From assembly GCA_965204875.1 (NCBI GenBank), contig OZ242020.1:1364001-1428000 (forward strand): DNA of 64,000 nt, in the 5' to 3' direction. Shown here in pieces: positions 16,729 through 25,300 of this stretch; the stretch's first letter is position 1, and each line of letters starts with the position of its first letter. The notes under the pieces were generated by a model. It was given only the letters and a program-made list of their open reading frames with translations. It ran no database searches and was not told where the DNA came from. A program made the position numbers and the translations under genes. The DNA is from Aldehydirespirator sp965204875 (GTDB lineage Bacteria > Actinomycetota > Acidimicrobiia > Acidimicrobiales > Aldehydirespiratoraceae).

Positions 16729-18420
16729 CTACCGGGGGTTGTGAGGTTGTTCCATCGGGAGAGACGCCTCAGCCCAGGCTTCGACGCCTCCCTCTAAGTC
16801 GGTGGCGCCCACAAAGCCCAAGCGCCGCAGCGAGGCGGCCGCGAGGCTCGATGCGTAGCCCTGGTTGCACACGGTCACCAGCGGCTGGTCGAGGGACTTG
16901 ATCGCAGGGTGGGTGACTCCCGAGTCGGGGTCGCAGCGCCACTGGAGCAAGATCAGCGGGATGCTGACAGAACCGGTGATCATGCCGGTGCGCTCGCGGT
17001 CGTCACGATCACGAATGTCGATCACTAGCGGCGCTGGGGCGGCACCCGGATCACTCCCGGACGACAGAGCGGCGGCAAGCTCCGCCGGAGTCAGCCGCCG
17101 GGCGCCGTTGCGAGCCTGTGCCAGCATGTCCTGCACCGCTGTGCGGCCCTGGATCGCTGCCGGGTTGTCCACCGTTGTGCCGACCTCTGTTCGATCTTGC
17201 GCCGCTGCCTGGTTGTGCATCGCTGCCGGGCTGTCGGTGGTGCCAGTACTGAGATGGCGCTCGCTGTGCAGTGCCAACTCGTGGTACAGGCGCTGCGGGA
17301 CCCAGTCCTCGTCGAGGCCCCGGTTCATCAGGTCGCCCTGCGACGGCGGCGCCAGACCGTCCACCGGCTGGTCGAGGTCGAGGTTGATGGGGAACGCGTA
17401 CCCCTCGGCGCAGGCGGCCACCACGTTGCCGGCCGCCGCACGGTCCAGGCCCGCGGCCAGCCGGGAGCGCAACGCCGGGTACACGGCGCCGACCATGCGG
17501 GCCCGGTCCACCGACTCCGTGGCCCTGCCGAAGGCCGAGGAGATCTGCAGCAGGTTGGCGATGCGGCGCACGTCCGTGGTGCGGTTGTGGCCCGCGGCGT
17601 GGAACATGGCCGGGCTGAAGAACACCGCGTCGCCCGCACGCAAACGGAGTTGCACCCGGTGCCGGGCGAAGTACTCGATAAACTCCGGGCGGCGCCACGC
17701 CAAGTACCCGAGTTCGTACTTGTGGGAGTGCGGCAGGTACATGGTGGCGCCCGCCTCGGCGCTTATGTCGCAGTGTGCGACGGCACCCTGCAACGTCAGC
17801 AGCGGCGAGAGCCGATGGGCGTGGCGGGGGAACCGCTCGGCCTCGCCGTCGCTGAGGAAGCCCATGTGGTAGTCGCGGTGTGGCAACTGTGCCTCGCCGC
17901 CGGGGTTGACCACGTTCACCTGCTCGGTCACCTGGTAGCGGGGGCCGAGCCAGGCCTCGCACACCACTGCGAGAGCGTCTGAGCGGTGGTAGTCGATGAA
18001 AGCGTCGGGATCAGCTGCCGCGAGCTTCTCGAGGGCGTTCCAGAGGCGGTCGTTGGCGCCGGGCTTGGCGAAGTGGTCGCCCGCGGGGCCGCCGGCGGCC
18101 CGCTGCCGCTCGATGAGACTCCAGAAGACCCGCGACACCCGCTCCACCGCCTGCGGCGCCACCGCGCCCTCGAGCACGACTATGCCGGGCCCGTCAGCGA
18201 GGGCGCGGCTGAGCTCGTCGCGCAAGGCGGCGCGGTGCTCGGCACCATCGGCCCTCGGTCCCTGCGCCAAGTCGGAGGCGTCATAGACCGGCACCCCGAG
18301 GTCGAGGCGCTCGGCCAGCGGGTAGTCCGCCGGCTCTGCCGCCTGCTCGACGAGAGCGGCGAACTCCTCTATGTCGCACTCGTGGCGCGAGGGGAACGCC
18401 GTGTGCCTGGCCCGGTTCAC
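16729..18420 (-). CDS. Phytanoyl-CoA dioxygenase-like protein fused to a rhodanese domain
   Basis: 563 residues from a GTG at 18420. Residues ~1-390 are a PhyH-type Fe(II)/2-oxoglutarate oxygenase: the metal motif PHRDYH (HxD) and the distal His/Arg region FHAAGHNRTTDVRR are present. Residues ~440-563 are a rhodanese domain with active-site loop TVCNQGYAS (Cys at about 517). The two are joined by a ~45-residue linker holding a ~21-residue motif twice (GTTDSPAAMHNQ and GTTVDNPAAIQG). I know these as separate proteins, so this is an unusual fusion. The substrate is unknown. Frame upstream of 18420 is open but not family-like. Confidence 0.82.
   Translation of the reverse strand: MNRARHTAFPSRHECDIEEFAALVEQAAEPADYPLAERLDLGVPVYDASDLAQGPRADGAEHRAALRDELSRALADGPGIVVLEGAVAPQAVERVSRVFWSLIERQRAAGGPAGDHFAKPGANDRLWNALEKLAAADPDAFIDYHRSDALAVVCEAWLGPRYQVTEQVNVVNPGGEAQLPHRDYHMGFLSDGEAERFPRHAHRLSPLLTLQGAVAHCDISAEAGATMYLPHSHKYELGYLAWRRPEFIEYFARHRVQLRLRAGDAVFFSPAMFHAAGHNRTTDVRRIANLLQISSAFGRATESVDRARMVGAVYPALRSRLAAGLDRAAAGNVVAACAEGYAFPINLDLDQPVDGLAPPSQGDLMNRGLDEDWVPQRLYHELALHSERHLSTGTTDSPAAMHNQAAAQDRTEVGTTVDNPAAIQGRTAVQDMLAQARNGARRLTPAELAAALSSGSDPGAAPAPLVIDIRDRDDRERTGMITGSVSIPLILLQWRCDPDSGVTHPAIKSLDQPLVTVCNQGYASSLAAASLRRLGFVGATDLEGGVEAWAEASLPMEQPHNPR
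17120..17243 (-). repeat. In-frame duplicated linker of the PhyH-rhodanese fusion
   Basis: Two ~63-nt copies encode GTT(V)D(S/N)PAA(M/I) and a following Ala/Gln/Asp segment. The DNA shares CGCTGCCGGG(C/T)TGTC. The repeat sits exactly between the two domains. Confidence 0.65.
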
Positions 18421-18568
18421 CGCCCCGGATTGTAGGACGCCCGGCGTGATCCGGCCTCGACGAGGGCGCTCACAAGAAACTCGGTGGGCCCGCTTCTCGC
18501 CTTTGATCGTGCCCGCGCCGTTAGCGTGCATGGCCGGACAGGCAGTCGAGCGGTTCGGGGGTGAACAC

Positions 18569-19408
18569 ATGGCCATCAATCCGGATGCGGCCGGTGCCGT
18601 GGGCGAGGACACCGAGATCAGCTGGACGTCCAAGGACAGCCTGCTGTACGCGCTCGGGGTGGGCGCCGGGGCCGGCGACCCGACCGGCTTCGAGTTGGAG
18701 TTCACCACCGAGAACACTCGGGGCACGGCCCAGCGGGCGCTTCCCACGCAGGCGGTGGTGCTGGGCGCGGCCAACATGCCCGACTACGGCGACTTCAACC
18801 TGGCGGCGCTGCTGCACGGCGAGCAGCACATCGAGCTCCATCAGGAGCTTCCGGCGGCGGGCACCGCCATCGCCCGGGCCCGGGTGGCGGCCATCTACGA
18901 CAAGACCAAGGCCGCGCTGGTGGTGCTGGAGACCAGCGTGCGCAGCCCCGGCGGCGAGCCGATGTGGACCAGCCGGGCCGGACTCTTCATCTCCGGCGAG
19001 GGCGGCTGGGGCGGCGACCGCGGCCCCTCCAGCACCTGGCGGCTGCCCGACCGCGAGCCGGACCTCGTGACCGGCTACGACACCCGCCGCGACCAGGCAC
19101 TGCTCTACCGCCTCAACGGTGACCGCAACCCGCTGCACTCAGACCCCTCCTTCGCCGCCATGGCGGGCTTCGACACGCCCATCCTGCACGGGCTGTGCAC
19201 CTTCGGCGTGACGGGGCGTGCGCTGCTGCACACGCTGTGCGACAGCGACCCGGCCCGGTTCGGGTCGATGGGCGGGCGATTCAAGTCGCCGGTGCTGCCC
19301 GGGCAGCGGTTGGACGTGCACATGTGGCACGATGGCGACACGACGCTCTTCCAGACCCGGGTGGGCGAGCGGGTGGTGTTCGACGCCGGCGTCTTCGCAG
19401 CCCGCTGA
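18569..19408 (+). CDS. MaoC-like (R)-specific enoyl-CoA hydratase
   Basis: 279 residues from the ATG at 18569 (GGGGGTG 7 nt upstream; an in-frame ATG at 18530 is an alternative). The second half carries the hydratase-2 motif YRLNGDRNPLHSDPSFA with the catalytic Asp/His, followed by ILHGLCTFG. The N-terminal half is a second, catalytically silent hotdog, as in eukaryotic-type hydratase 2. It hydrates trans-2-enoyl-CoA to (R)-3-hydroxyacyl-CoA. It is divergent from the PhyH fusion, with 148 nt between them. Confidence 0.9.
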   Translation: MAINPDAAGAVGEDTEISWTSKDSLLYALGVGAGAGDPTGFELEFTTENTRGTAQRALPTQAVVLGAANMPDYGDFNLAALLHGEQHIELHQELPAAGTAIARARVAAIYDKTKAALVVLETSVRSPGGEPMWTSRAGLFISGEGGWGGDRGPSSTWRLPDREPDLVTGYDTRRDQALLYRLNGDRNPLHSDPSFAAMAGFDTPILHGLCTFGVTGRALLHTLCDSDPARFGSMGGRFKSPVLPGQRLDVHMWHDGDTTLFQTRVGERVVFDAGVFAAR

Positions 19409-19418
19409 CGGATCGAGG

Positions 19419-20630
19419 GTGCCGTTCCTCTGGGGTGTGAGCGCCTCGTCGGTGTCGGCCGAGGGCGTGGCGCCCGCGGCCGACTGGTCGCTGTGGGAGC
19501 GCGACGGGCGGGCGCCGCGCTCGGGCGACGGTGCCGGGCTCGCCGCCGACTTCCGCGATGACTTCGCCCAGCTAGGCGGGCTGGGGCTCAACAGCCTGCG
19601 CCTGACGGTCGAGTGGGCCCGCGTCGAGCCGGCGGCGGGCAGGCCCGACAGCGACGCCCTCGACCGCTACTCAGACATCGTGGACGCGGCCCGCGAGCAG
19701 GGGCTGGCAGTGTGGATCACATTGCAGCACACATCGCTGCCGGGCTGGTACGTCGACGACGAGGGCGGCCACACCGACGGTGCCGCCCGTCACCGCTGGT
19801 GGGGCGGCCATGTGGACCGGATGGCCGAGGCCTTCGACGGCCGTGCCGCCGGCTGGTGCCCCATCGACGACCCGATCGGCTGGGCCGTGCGCGGCCACGG
19901 GCTCGGCACCCGCCCACCTGGAAGGCGCAGCGCCGAGGCCGTGGCGGAGGCGGCCGAGGGCGCCATGCTGGCGCTGCACGAGGCCTGCCGGCTGCTCGAG
20001 TCCGGGCCACAGCCCGTGATGGCGGTGTTCGGCGCGCCCACCGTCCACGCCGCCGCCAACGAGCGCGAGCACTCCGACGCGGCCGCGTCACAGGCCCGGC
20101 GCTGGGACGACCTGCTTTGGGGCACCTGGACACGCGCCCTGCGCGAGGGGGCGGTCGAGGTGCCGGGGAGGGCGCCGGTTCCCGCCCCGCACTTCGAGCG
20201 CGGGCCGGCGCTGGTGGGCTTGAACCACGATCACCCTGTGGGCGTCACCGAGACCGGGGCGCTGGCTGGCTGGCCGGCCTCGGCTCGTCGCTCGGCGGCG
20301 GGCTTCGCCCCGGAGCCGGCGGAACTGGGAGAGGCGCTGTATCGGGCCATCGACGCGGTGCCGGGACGCGGGGTGGTGATCGCTGCCCACGGCGTGCCGA
20401 CGGAGGACGACGACTGGCGCGACACGCTGCTCGACGCCACGATGGCGCTGGTGGCCGATGCCCGCAACTCCGGCCTTCGGGGCTACTTCCATGACAGCGC
20501 CGTGGACGGCTACGAGTGGGCGCTCGGCTTCAACGGCCCCCGCGGCCTGATCAGCAGGAGCAGGGCGATCAAGCCGTCGGCACAGCGGCTCGGCACAGCC
20601 GCCCAGGCCGATCCCGGGTCCGAGCCCTAG
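19419..20630 (+). CDS. Glycoside hydrolase family 1-like protein lacking both catalytic glutamates
   Basis: 403 residues from a GTG 10 nt after the hydratase stop. The fold signature is clear: FLWGVSASSVSAEG at the N-terminus, LGLNSLRLTVEWARVEP, and the C-terminal LRGYFHDSAVDGYEWALGF. The acid/base motif normally TFNEP reads PIDDP (~residues 148-152), and the nucleophile motif normally ITENG reads IAAHG (~residue 320). Both catalytic Glu are therefore replaced. It is likely a non-hydrolytic or re-purposed member of the family. The frame is intact and the composition matches its neighbours, so it is not an obvious pseudogene. Confidence 0.8.
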   Translation: MPFLWGVSASSVSAEGVAPAADWSLWERDGRAPRSGDGAGLAADFRDDFAQLGGLGLNSLRLTVEWARVEPAAGRPDSDALDRYSDIVDAAREQGLAVWITLQHTSLPGWYVDDEGGHTDGAARHRWWGGHVDRMAEAFDGRAAGWCPIDDPIGWAVRGHGLGTRPPGRRSAEAVAEAAEGAMLALHEACRLLESGPQPVMAVFGAPTVHAAANEREHSDAAASQARRWDDLLWGTWTRALREGAVEVPGRAPVPAPHFERGPALVGLNHDHPVGVTETGALAGWPASARRSAAGFAPEPAELGEALYRAIDAVPGRGVVIAAHGVPTEDDDWRDTLLDATMALVADARNSGLRGYFHDSAVDGYEWALGFNGPRGLISRSRAIKPSAQRLGTAAQADPGSEP

Positions 20631-20684
20631 ACCCTGGCAGCCAAGATTCTCAGCGGCCGAGCCAGACCACTGAGGATCATTTCA

Positions 20685-20713
20685 TTGCATGTGAGGTTGC
20701 ATCGTTTCATACT
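20685..20713 (+). promoter_or_regulatory. Possible sigma-70-type promoter of the coiled-coil gene
   Basis: TTGCAT (20685-20690) is followed after 17 nt by CATACT (20708-20713), 17 nt before the ATG at 20731. The stretch is noticeably more AT-rich than its surroundings. Assigned by consensus only. Confidence 0.3.
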
Positions 20714-20730
20714 GCTGCTAACGTGAGGTC

Positions 20731-21135
20731 ATGGAGTCGGCAACCTTCTCGCAGTTCGTGCCGATCATCGCCGCGATCATCGGTCCGATGCTCCTCCTCA
20801 TCGCCGCGTCGATGAGGTACCAGCACCTTGAGAGCCTCAAGACCCGCGAGCTCATCGAGAAGTCCAGAATTGAGAACCGCGACCACATCGAACGGTCAAG
20901 CAAGGAGAACCGCGACCTCATCGAACGGTCAAGCAAGGAGAACCGCGACCTCATCGAGAAGTCCAGCAAAGAGAACCGCGACCTCATCAACGAGAACCGC
21001 AAGTTGATCGAGATGGTCAGAGCGGGTCTGGCGGACGCTCGGGAGCGCCTGGCGCGCATCGAGGGCTACTTGAGGATCTCGCCCCCGCACCAGCCGGACG
21101 CAGGATCCAGCGAGGGCGAGGCCGACGCCGCCTGA
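20731..21135 (+). CDS. Membrane-anchored coiled-coil protein with tandem repeats
   Basis: 134 residues. One N-terminal transmembrane helix (FVPIIAAIIGPMLLLIAASM) is followed by a charged coiled coil built of an 11-residue unit of the type SSKENRDLIEK, repeated about four times (residues ~47-95), then a short acidic tail. The repeat units are near-identical at DNA level. The ATG has GTGAGG 5 nt upstream. Two other proteins in the window share this plan (39811-40725 and 53147-53539). No family was recognised. Confidence 0.7.
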   Translation: MESATFSQFVPIIAAIIGPMLLLIAASMRYQHLESLKTRELIEKSRIENRDHIERSSKENRDLIERSSKENRDLIEKSSKENRDLINENRKLIEMVRAGLADARERLARIEGYLRISPPHQPDAGSSEGEADAA

Positions 21136-21168
21136 GTCGCCACGACGCTCAAGGGCCGACGATCGGCG

Positions 21169-22587
21169 TCAGCGGGCTCGGAACCGGACCCGCGAGCCGT
21201 GGGCGTCCTTGTTGAGGCGCTTGGACAGGTGCAGTCCCTCTAGCACGAGCTCCACGGCGGACGCCACCATGGCCGGGGACTCGGCACTCTCGTGGCCGGA
21301 GAGCAACGCCCGCACCGGAGCGGACAGCGCCGGCATCCGCACCAGCAGCGACGCATAGTCGGCGTCGGCCACGTCCTCGCCCACATCCACCACCCGATCT
21401 GCGTCGAACGCTTCCAGCACCTCGCGGTGCAGCCCGGTCGGAACCCGATCCTTGAACACCGACAGCACGGCCGAGTCGAGCAGTCTCTGGAGGATCTCTG
21501 CCTCGCGCCCCTCCTCCAGGGTCTCGATCTCGACCTTGCCGGCGGTGGAGGCCTCAAGCGCCCCGAGGTCTGTCACCCGGGGCACCACGTGCTTGCCGCC
21601 GGCGGCGAGCGTGCGTCGCATGGCGTTCGCCACCATCGTCTCGGAGTTGGTGATGCTCAGGCGCACCGACACGCCCGAGCGCTGCGACACGTGGGGGCTG
21701 CCGCGGGCGGCGCGAGTGAGGGCCACCACGATCTCGGTCATGAACGCCGGCACGGTGACGGTCGACCCGGCGGCAGCGGTGCGGGCCGCGAAGGCCTCCC
21801 GCTCGACGATGGCGATCTCGGTCTCGGCGTCGAGGGGGTAGTGGGTGCGGATCTGCGCACCGAACCGATCCTTGAGCGGGGTGATGATGCGGCCCCGGTT
21901 GGTGTAGTCCTCGGGGTTCGCGGAGGCCACCAGCACCACGTCCAGCGGCAGTCGCACCTGGTGGCCGCGGATCTGCACATCGCGCTCCTCCAGCACGTTG
22001 AGCAGGCCGACCTGGATCCGTTCGGCCAGATCGGGCAGCTCGTTTATGGCGAAGATGCCGCGGTTTGTGCGGGGCACGAGCCCGTAGTGCAGGGTGAGCT
22101 CGTCGGCCAGATAGCGGCCCTCGGCGACCTTGATGGGATCGACCTCGCCGATCAAATCGGCTATCGAGGTGTCGGGCGTGGCCAGCTTCTCGCCGTAGCG
22201 GTCGCTGCGATGCACCCAGTCGATCGGGGTGTCGTCGCCCCCTTCGGCCACCATGGTCCTGGCCTGTGCCGAGACGGGGGCGTAGGGGTCGTCGTTCATC
22301 TCCGAGGCGGCAACGACGGGCAGCCACTCGTCGAGCAGGCCGACGAGGCCGCGGATCATGCGGGTCTTGGCCTGGCCGCGCTCTCCGAGCATGATCATGT
22401 CGTGGCCGGCCAGCAGGGCGTTCTCGATCTGGGGCACGACGGTGCCGTGGTAGCCGAGCACATCGTCGAACAGCGGCTCCCCGGAGCGGATCCGCGCCAC
22501 GGCGTTGCGGCGGAGCTCGGAGCGCACCGGCACCGACACCCAGCCCGACGCTCGCAGCTCGCCCAGCGTGGTCGGGCGCGGCGGCAT
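21169..22587 (-). CDS. MoxR / magnesium-chelatase-type AAA+ ATPase
   Basis: 472 residues from the ATG at 22587 (GTG at 22596 possible). Walker A GERGQAKT, a region around FAINELPDL containing the Walker B element, and the sensor/chelatase segment ANPEDYTNRGRIITPLKDRF are present. Such ATPases work with VWA proteins to remodel or activate client complexes; the likely partner is the VWA protein at 14583-16640. It follows the adenine deaminase gene on the same strand, separated by ~145 nt that contain three 17-nt repeats. Confidence 0.88.
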   Translation of the reverse strand: MPPRPTTLGELRASGWVSVPVRSELRRNAVARIRSGEPLFDDVLGYHGTVVPQIENALLAGHDMIMLGERGQAKTRMIRGLVGLLDEWLPVVAASEMNDDPYAPVSAQARTMVAEGGDDTPIDWVHRSDRYGEKLATPDTSIADLIGEVDPIKVAEGRYLADELTLHYGLVPRTNRGIFAINELPDLAERIQVGLLNVLEERDVQIRGHQVRLPLDVVLVASANPEDYTNRGRIITPLKDRFGAQIRTHYPLDAETEIAIVEREAFAARTAAAGSTVTVPAFMTEIVVALTRAARGSPHVSQRSGVSVRLSITNSETMVANAMRRTLAAGGKHVVPRVTDLGALEASTAGKVEIETLEEGREAEILQRLLDSAVLSVFKDRVPTGLHREVLEAFDADRVVDVGEDVADADYASLLVRMPALSAPVRALLSGHESAESPAMVASAVELVLEGLHLSKRLNKDAHGSRVRFRAR

Positions 22588-22614
22588 GGCCCGCACCCTA
22601 CCGGCGGGGCTCGA

Positions 22615-22665
22615 TCACCCAGCGTGCAGGGTCACCCAGGGAGCGGGGTCACCCAGCGTGCGGGT
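22615..22665 (-). repeat. Three 17-nt tandem repeats between ade and the MoxR gene
   Basis: TCACCCAG begins at 22615, 22632 and 22649 on the plus strand, an exact 17-nt period. On the coding strand each unit ends in CTGGGTGA. It lies 28 nt upstream of the MoxR ATG. Confidence 0.8.
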
Positions 22666-22732
22666 TGGCCTCGGCGCTCCACCGCTCTCCCGCCGGCCTT
22701 GCGCACCCTGCCGGCACGGCTGGGGGGAGTGA

Positions 22733-24604
22733 TCAGGGTGCGGCCGGGCCGAGCACCGGGTCGAAAGTGTCCATGGCGACCACGTCCACCGCTCCCACGT
22801 CGGTGATGGCGTAGTCGGGTATCGAGGTGATCGGCAGGAAGAACAGGTACATGAACGGCCAATCGACACTGCAGCCGAGAGCCTTGGCCGCGCGGTCGAG
22901 CCTCTCCTCGGAGGCCAGCATGGCTTCAGGGTCGAGATCCGACACGATCCCGCCGATGGGCAGGGACAGGAACTCCACCACCCGGCCCCCGTCCACCACC
23001 GCCTGGCCCCCGCCACAGGCAGCGAGATGGTTCACGGCCACGGCCATGTTGGCCGGATCCGCACCGATCACGACGATGTTGTTGTCGTCGGGGGCGCTCG
23101 ACGATGCCACGGCGCCGGAGCGGATCCCGAAGCCGGCCACGAAGGCGGTCGGCCGGTTCGAGTTCTTGCCGTACCGCTCGACCACGCTCACCAGCGCGAC
23201 ATCCTGGTCCGGATCGGGAAGCACTCGTCCCGAGGCGGCCTGCAGCACGACATCGCGGCGCTTGCGCACGAAGATCTGCTCGGTCAGCCCGATGGCGAGT
23301 ACCTCCACCGCGCCGTCGGGCAGGTCGGTGCGCACGGCGAAGTCCTCATCCGACGCCGGTTCCATGGGGAACGGGCCGCCTGCGGTGCCCTGGCGGCTCG
23401 GCGGCGCCAAGTCGACGCTCAGCCGGCCGTCGGAGGCGACGACCCGCCCGGCGGCCATCACCATCGAGGCGCGGAAGTCGCCCAGATCCTCCACGAACAC
23501 GATGTCGGCGTAGCGTCCCGGCGATATCGAGCCGACCATGTGGTCGACCCGGTACGCCTCGGCACCGTTGATCGTGGCCATCTGGATCGCCGTCATCGCA
23601 TCGACGCCGGCGTCGATCGCCATGCGCACCATGTTGTCGATGTGGCCGCGGGCCAGCACGTCGCTGGCCACCACGTCGTCGGTGCAGAAGCTCACCCGGC
23701 GGGCGGCGCCGGGAGCATGCTCGAGCACCAGGCGGATGTTCTCGCGCAGGAAGTGGGCGAACGAGGACTCCCGGATCACGATGTGCATGCCGGTGCGCAG
23801 CTTCTCCAAGCACTCCTGCGAGTCGTAGCTCTCGTGGTCGAGGCGGATCCCGCCGCAGGCGTAGCTCGTGAGGTCGGCGCCCGTGGCCATCGGCGCGCAG
23901 CCCAGCACCGGCAGCCGGTTCCGGCGGGCGATCTCCATCGCCTCGAGCACATCGGGATCGCCGGTGGTGACGAACTCGCGCACGGTCTCCCACACGCCCA
24001 CGCACTCCGGCCAACGCTGGGCGACACGATGGTCGTCGGGCCCGAAGTAGTGGCCGACGGTCGAGGTGGGCAGGGTGTAGGGCGTCTTGCAGGGAGCGCC
24101 CCACAGCACCCGCAGCGGCGTGTTCTGCGACTCGCGCAGGAAGGCCGCCGCGCCCTCGAGTCCGGCCACGACCAGTATCTGGTCGAGCCCGGAGACCACG
24201 CTGGTGGTGCCGAGCGGCACGAGCATCTTCGCCGCGCCGGTGATCGACAGCTTGGAGCACTCCATGTGCTGGTGGCCGTCGAAGAGGCCCGGAACCAGAT
24301 ACCGGCCCCCCGCGTCGACGACGTCGGTGTCGGGTCCGATGTGGGCCGACACGTCGCCGAGCGCGACCACGGTGTTGCGGTACACGGCGACATCGGCGGG
24401 ATAGATCTCAGCGGACACCACGTTGACGAGACGCCCGCCGCGCACCACGGCCGTGGCGGGCACACGTGCCGCGCCGGCAGCCACCAGTTCCGATATCGGG
24501 GGCTGGGCGGCCGACGGGGGACGGCGCGGGTGTCCGGCGCGGGTCCCCGGGGCGGCACCGGCTTCCATCACGGTCGACTCGATCAGGTTCTCGTCTCTGC
24601 CCAT
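22733..24604 (-). CDS. ade: Adenine deaminase
   Basis: 623 residues from the ATG at 24604, which has AGGAG 10 nt upstream. It converts adenine to hypoxanthine and ammonia. Amidohydrolase features are present: the metal motif DGHQHME, VSFCTDDVVASD and ISPGRYADIV. The C-terminal adenine-deaminase domain has SLPIGGIVSDLD and FLPITSIPDYAITD. N-terminal ~40 residues are a disordered extension. It lies downstream of an XRE-cupin regulator and a BMP-type nucleoside importer, together forming a purine uptake and salvage cluster. Confidence 0.93.
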   Translation of the reverse strand: MGRDENLIESTVMEAGAAPGTRAGHPRRPPSAAQPPISELVAAGAARVPATAVVRGGRLVNVVSAEIYPADVAVYRNTVVALGDVSAHIGPDTDVVDAGGRYLVPGLFDGHQHMECSKLSITGAAKMLVPLGTTSVVSGLDQILVVAGLEGAAAFLRESQNTPLRVLWGAPCKTPYTLPTSTVGHYFGPDDHRVAQRWPECVGVWETVREFVTTGDPDVLEAMEIARRNRLPVLGCAPMATGADLTSYACGGIRLDHESYDSQECLEKLRTGMHIVIRESSFAHFLRENIRLVLEHAPGAARRVSFCTDDVVASDVLARGHIDNMVRMAIDAGVDAMTAIQMATINGAEAYRVDHMVGSISPGRYADIVFVEDLGDFRASMVMAAGRVVASDGRLSVDLAPPSRQGTAGGPFPMEPASDEDFAVRTDLPDGAVEVLAIGLTEQIFVRKRRDVVLQAASGRVLPDPDQDVALVSVVERYGKNSNRPTAFVAGFGIRSGAVASSSAPDDNNIVVIGADPANMAVAVNHLAACGGGQAVVDGGRVVEFLSLPIGGIVSDLDPEAMLASEERLDRAAKALGCSVDWPFMYLFFLPITSIPDYAITDVGAVDVVAMDTFDPVLGPAAP

Positions 24605-24640
24605 GGCCAGGCGCTCCTTGCATTGATGTTCTCGCATTGT

Positions 24641-25300
24641 TCAACCGCTGGCCGCGACGAAGATCACCCGCGCCGGCGACTCGGAGGCCAGGCGCCAGCG
24701 CGTCTGCACCCAGGCGGAATGGAATAGCACGTCGCCGGCGTGCAGGGTCACCTCGGGACGATCCCGGAACTCCACGCGCAGCGACCCGGCGATCACGTAG
24801 ATCACAGCGTCGTCCGCGGACTCGAACCACTCGTCGACGTCGGGGCCGGGCTCGATGCGAAAGTCGCCGAGCTCCGTGATCCGCCGGCCGCCCCGGTAGG
24901 CGGTCCTCGCGGTGGTGGCGTTGGGCAGCTCGCTCACCTCGATCCGGTTGAGTTCCGAGGCCCGCAGAACCTCGACCCGCTCGTCACTCACCGGGTCTGG
25001 CAGCAGGTCCGACGGCCTCGCGCCGAGTGCCGCGGCGAGGCGATAGAGCGTGGCGATGGCCACCGAGGTGCGCCCGGCCTCCAGCTGGCTGAGGAACGGC
25101 TGGCTCACATCCGCGGCCGCAGCGAGCTTGCGTCCCGACAGGCCCCGCTGCAGCCGCAGCGCTCTCACCCTGGCCCCGATCTCGGAGCCCAGACCGCCCG
25201 TCGCGCAGGACTCCCGCTGACGCACCGAGCCCCGGCGGCGATGGCTCGCTCCCGCTGTCGCCGACTCGGCCGGCTCACGCCCGCCGGGGCGGAGGGTCAT
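24641..25300 (-). CDS. XRE-family regulator with C-terminal cupin domain
   Basis: 219 residues from the ATG at 25300, which overlaps the permease stop as ATGA. After ~45 disordered residues comes a helix-turn-helix (RKLAAAADVSQPFLSQLEAG), then a cupin ligand domain (VIYVIAGSLRVEF, LHAGDVLFHS). HTH-cupin proteins sense small metabolites and control nearby catabolic genes. Its position inside the purine cluster makes it the best candidate to bind the palindromes at 30461 and 32554. That link is inference. Confidence 0.88.
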   Translation of the reverse strand: MTLRPGGREPAESATAGASHRRRGSVRQRESCATGGLGSEIGARVRALRLQRGLSGRKLAAAADVSQPFLSQLEAGRTSVAIATLYRLAAALGARPSDLLPDPVSDERVEVLRASELNRIEVSELPNATTARTAYRGGRRITELGDFRIEPGPDVDEWFESADDAVIYVIAGSLRVEFRDRPEVTLHAGDVLFHSAWVQTRWRLASESPARVIFVAASG

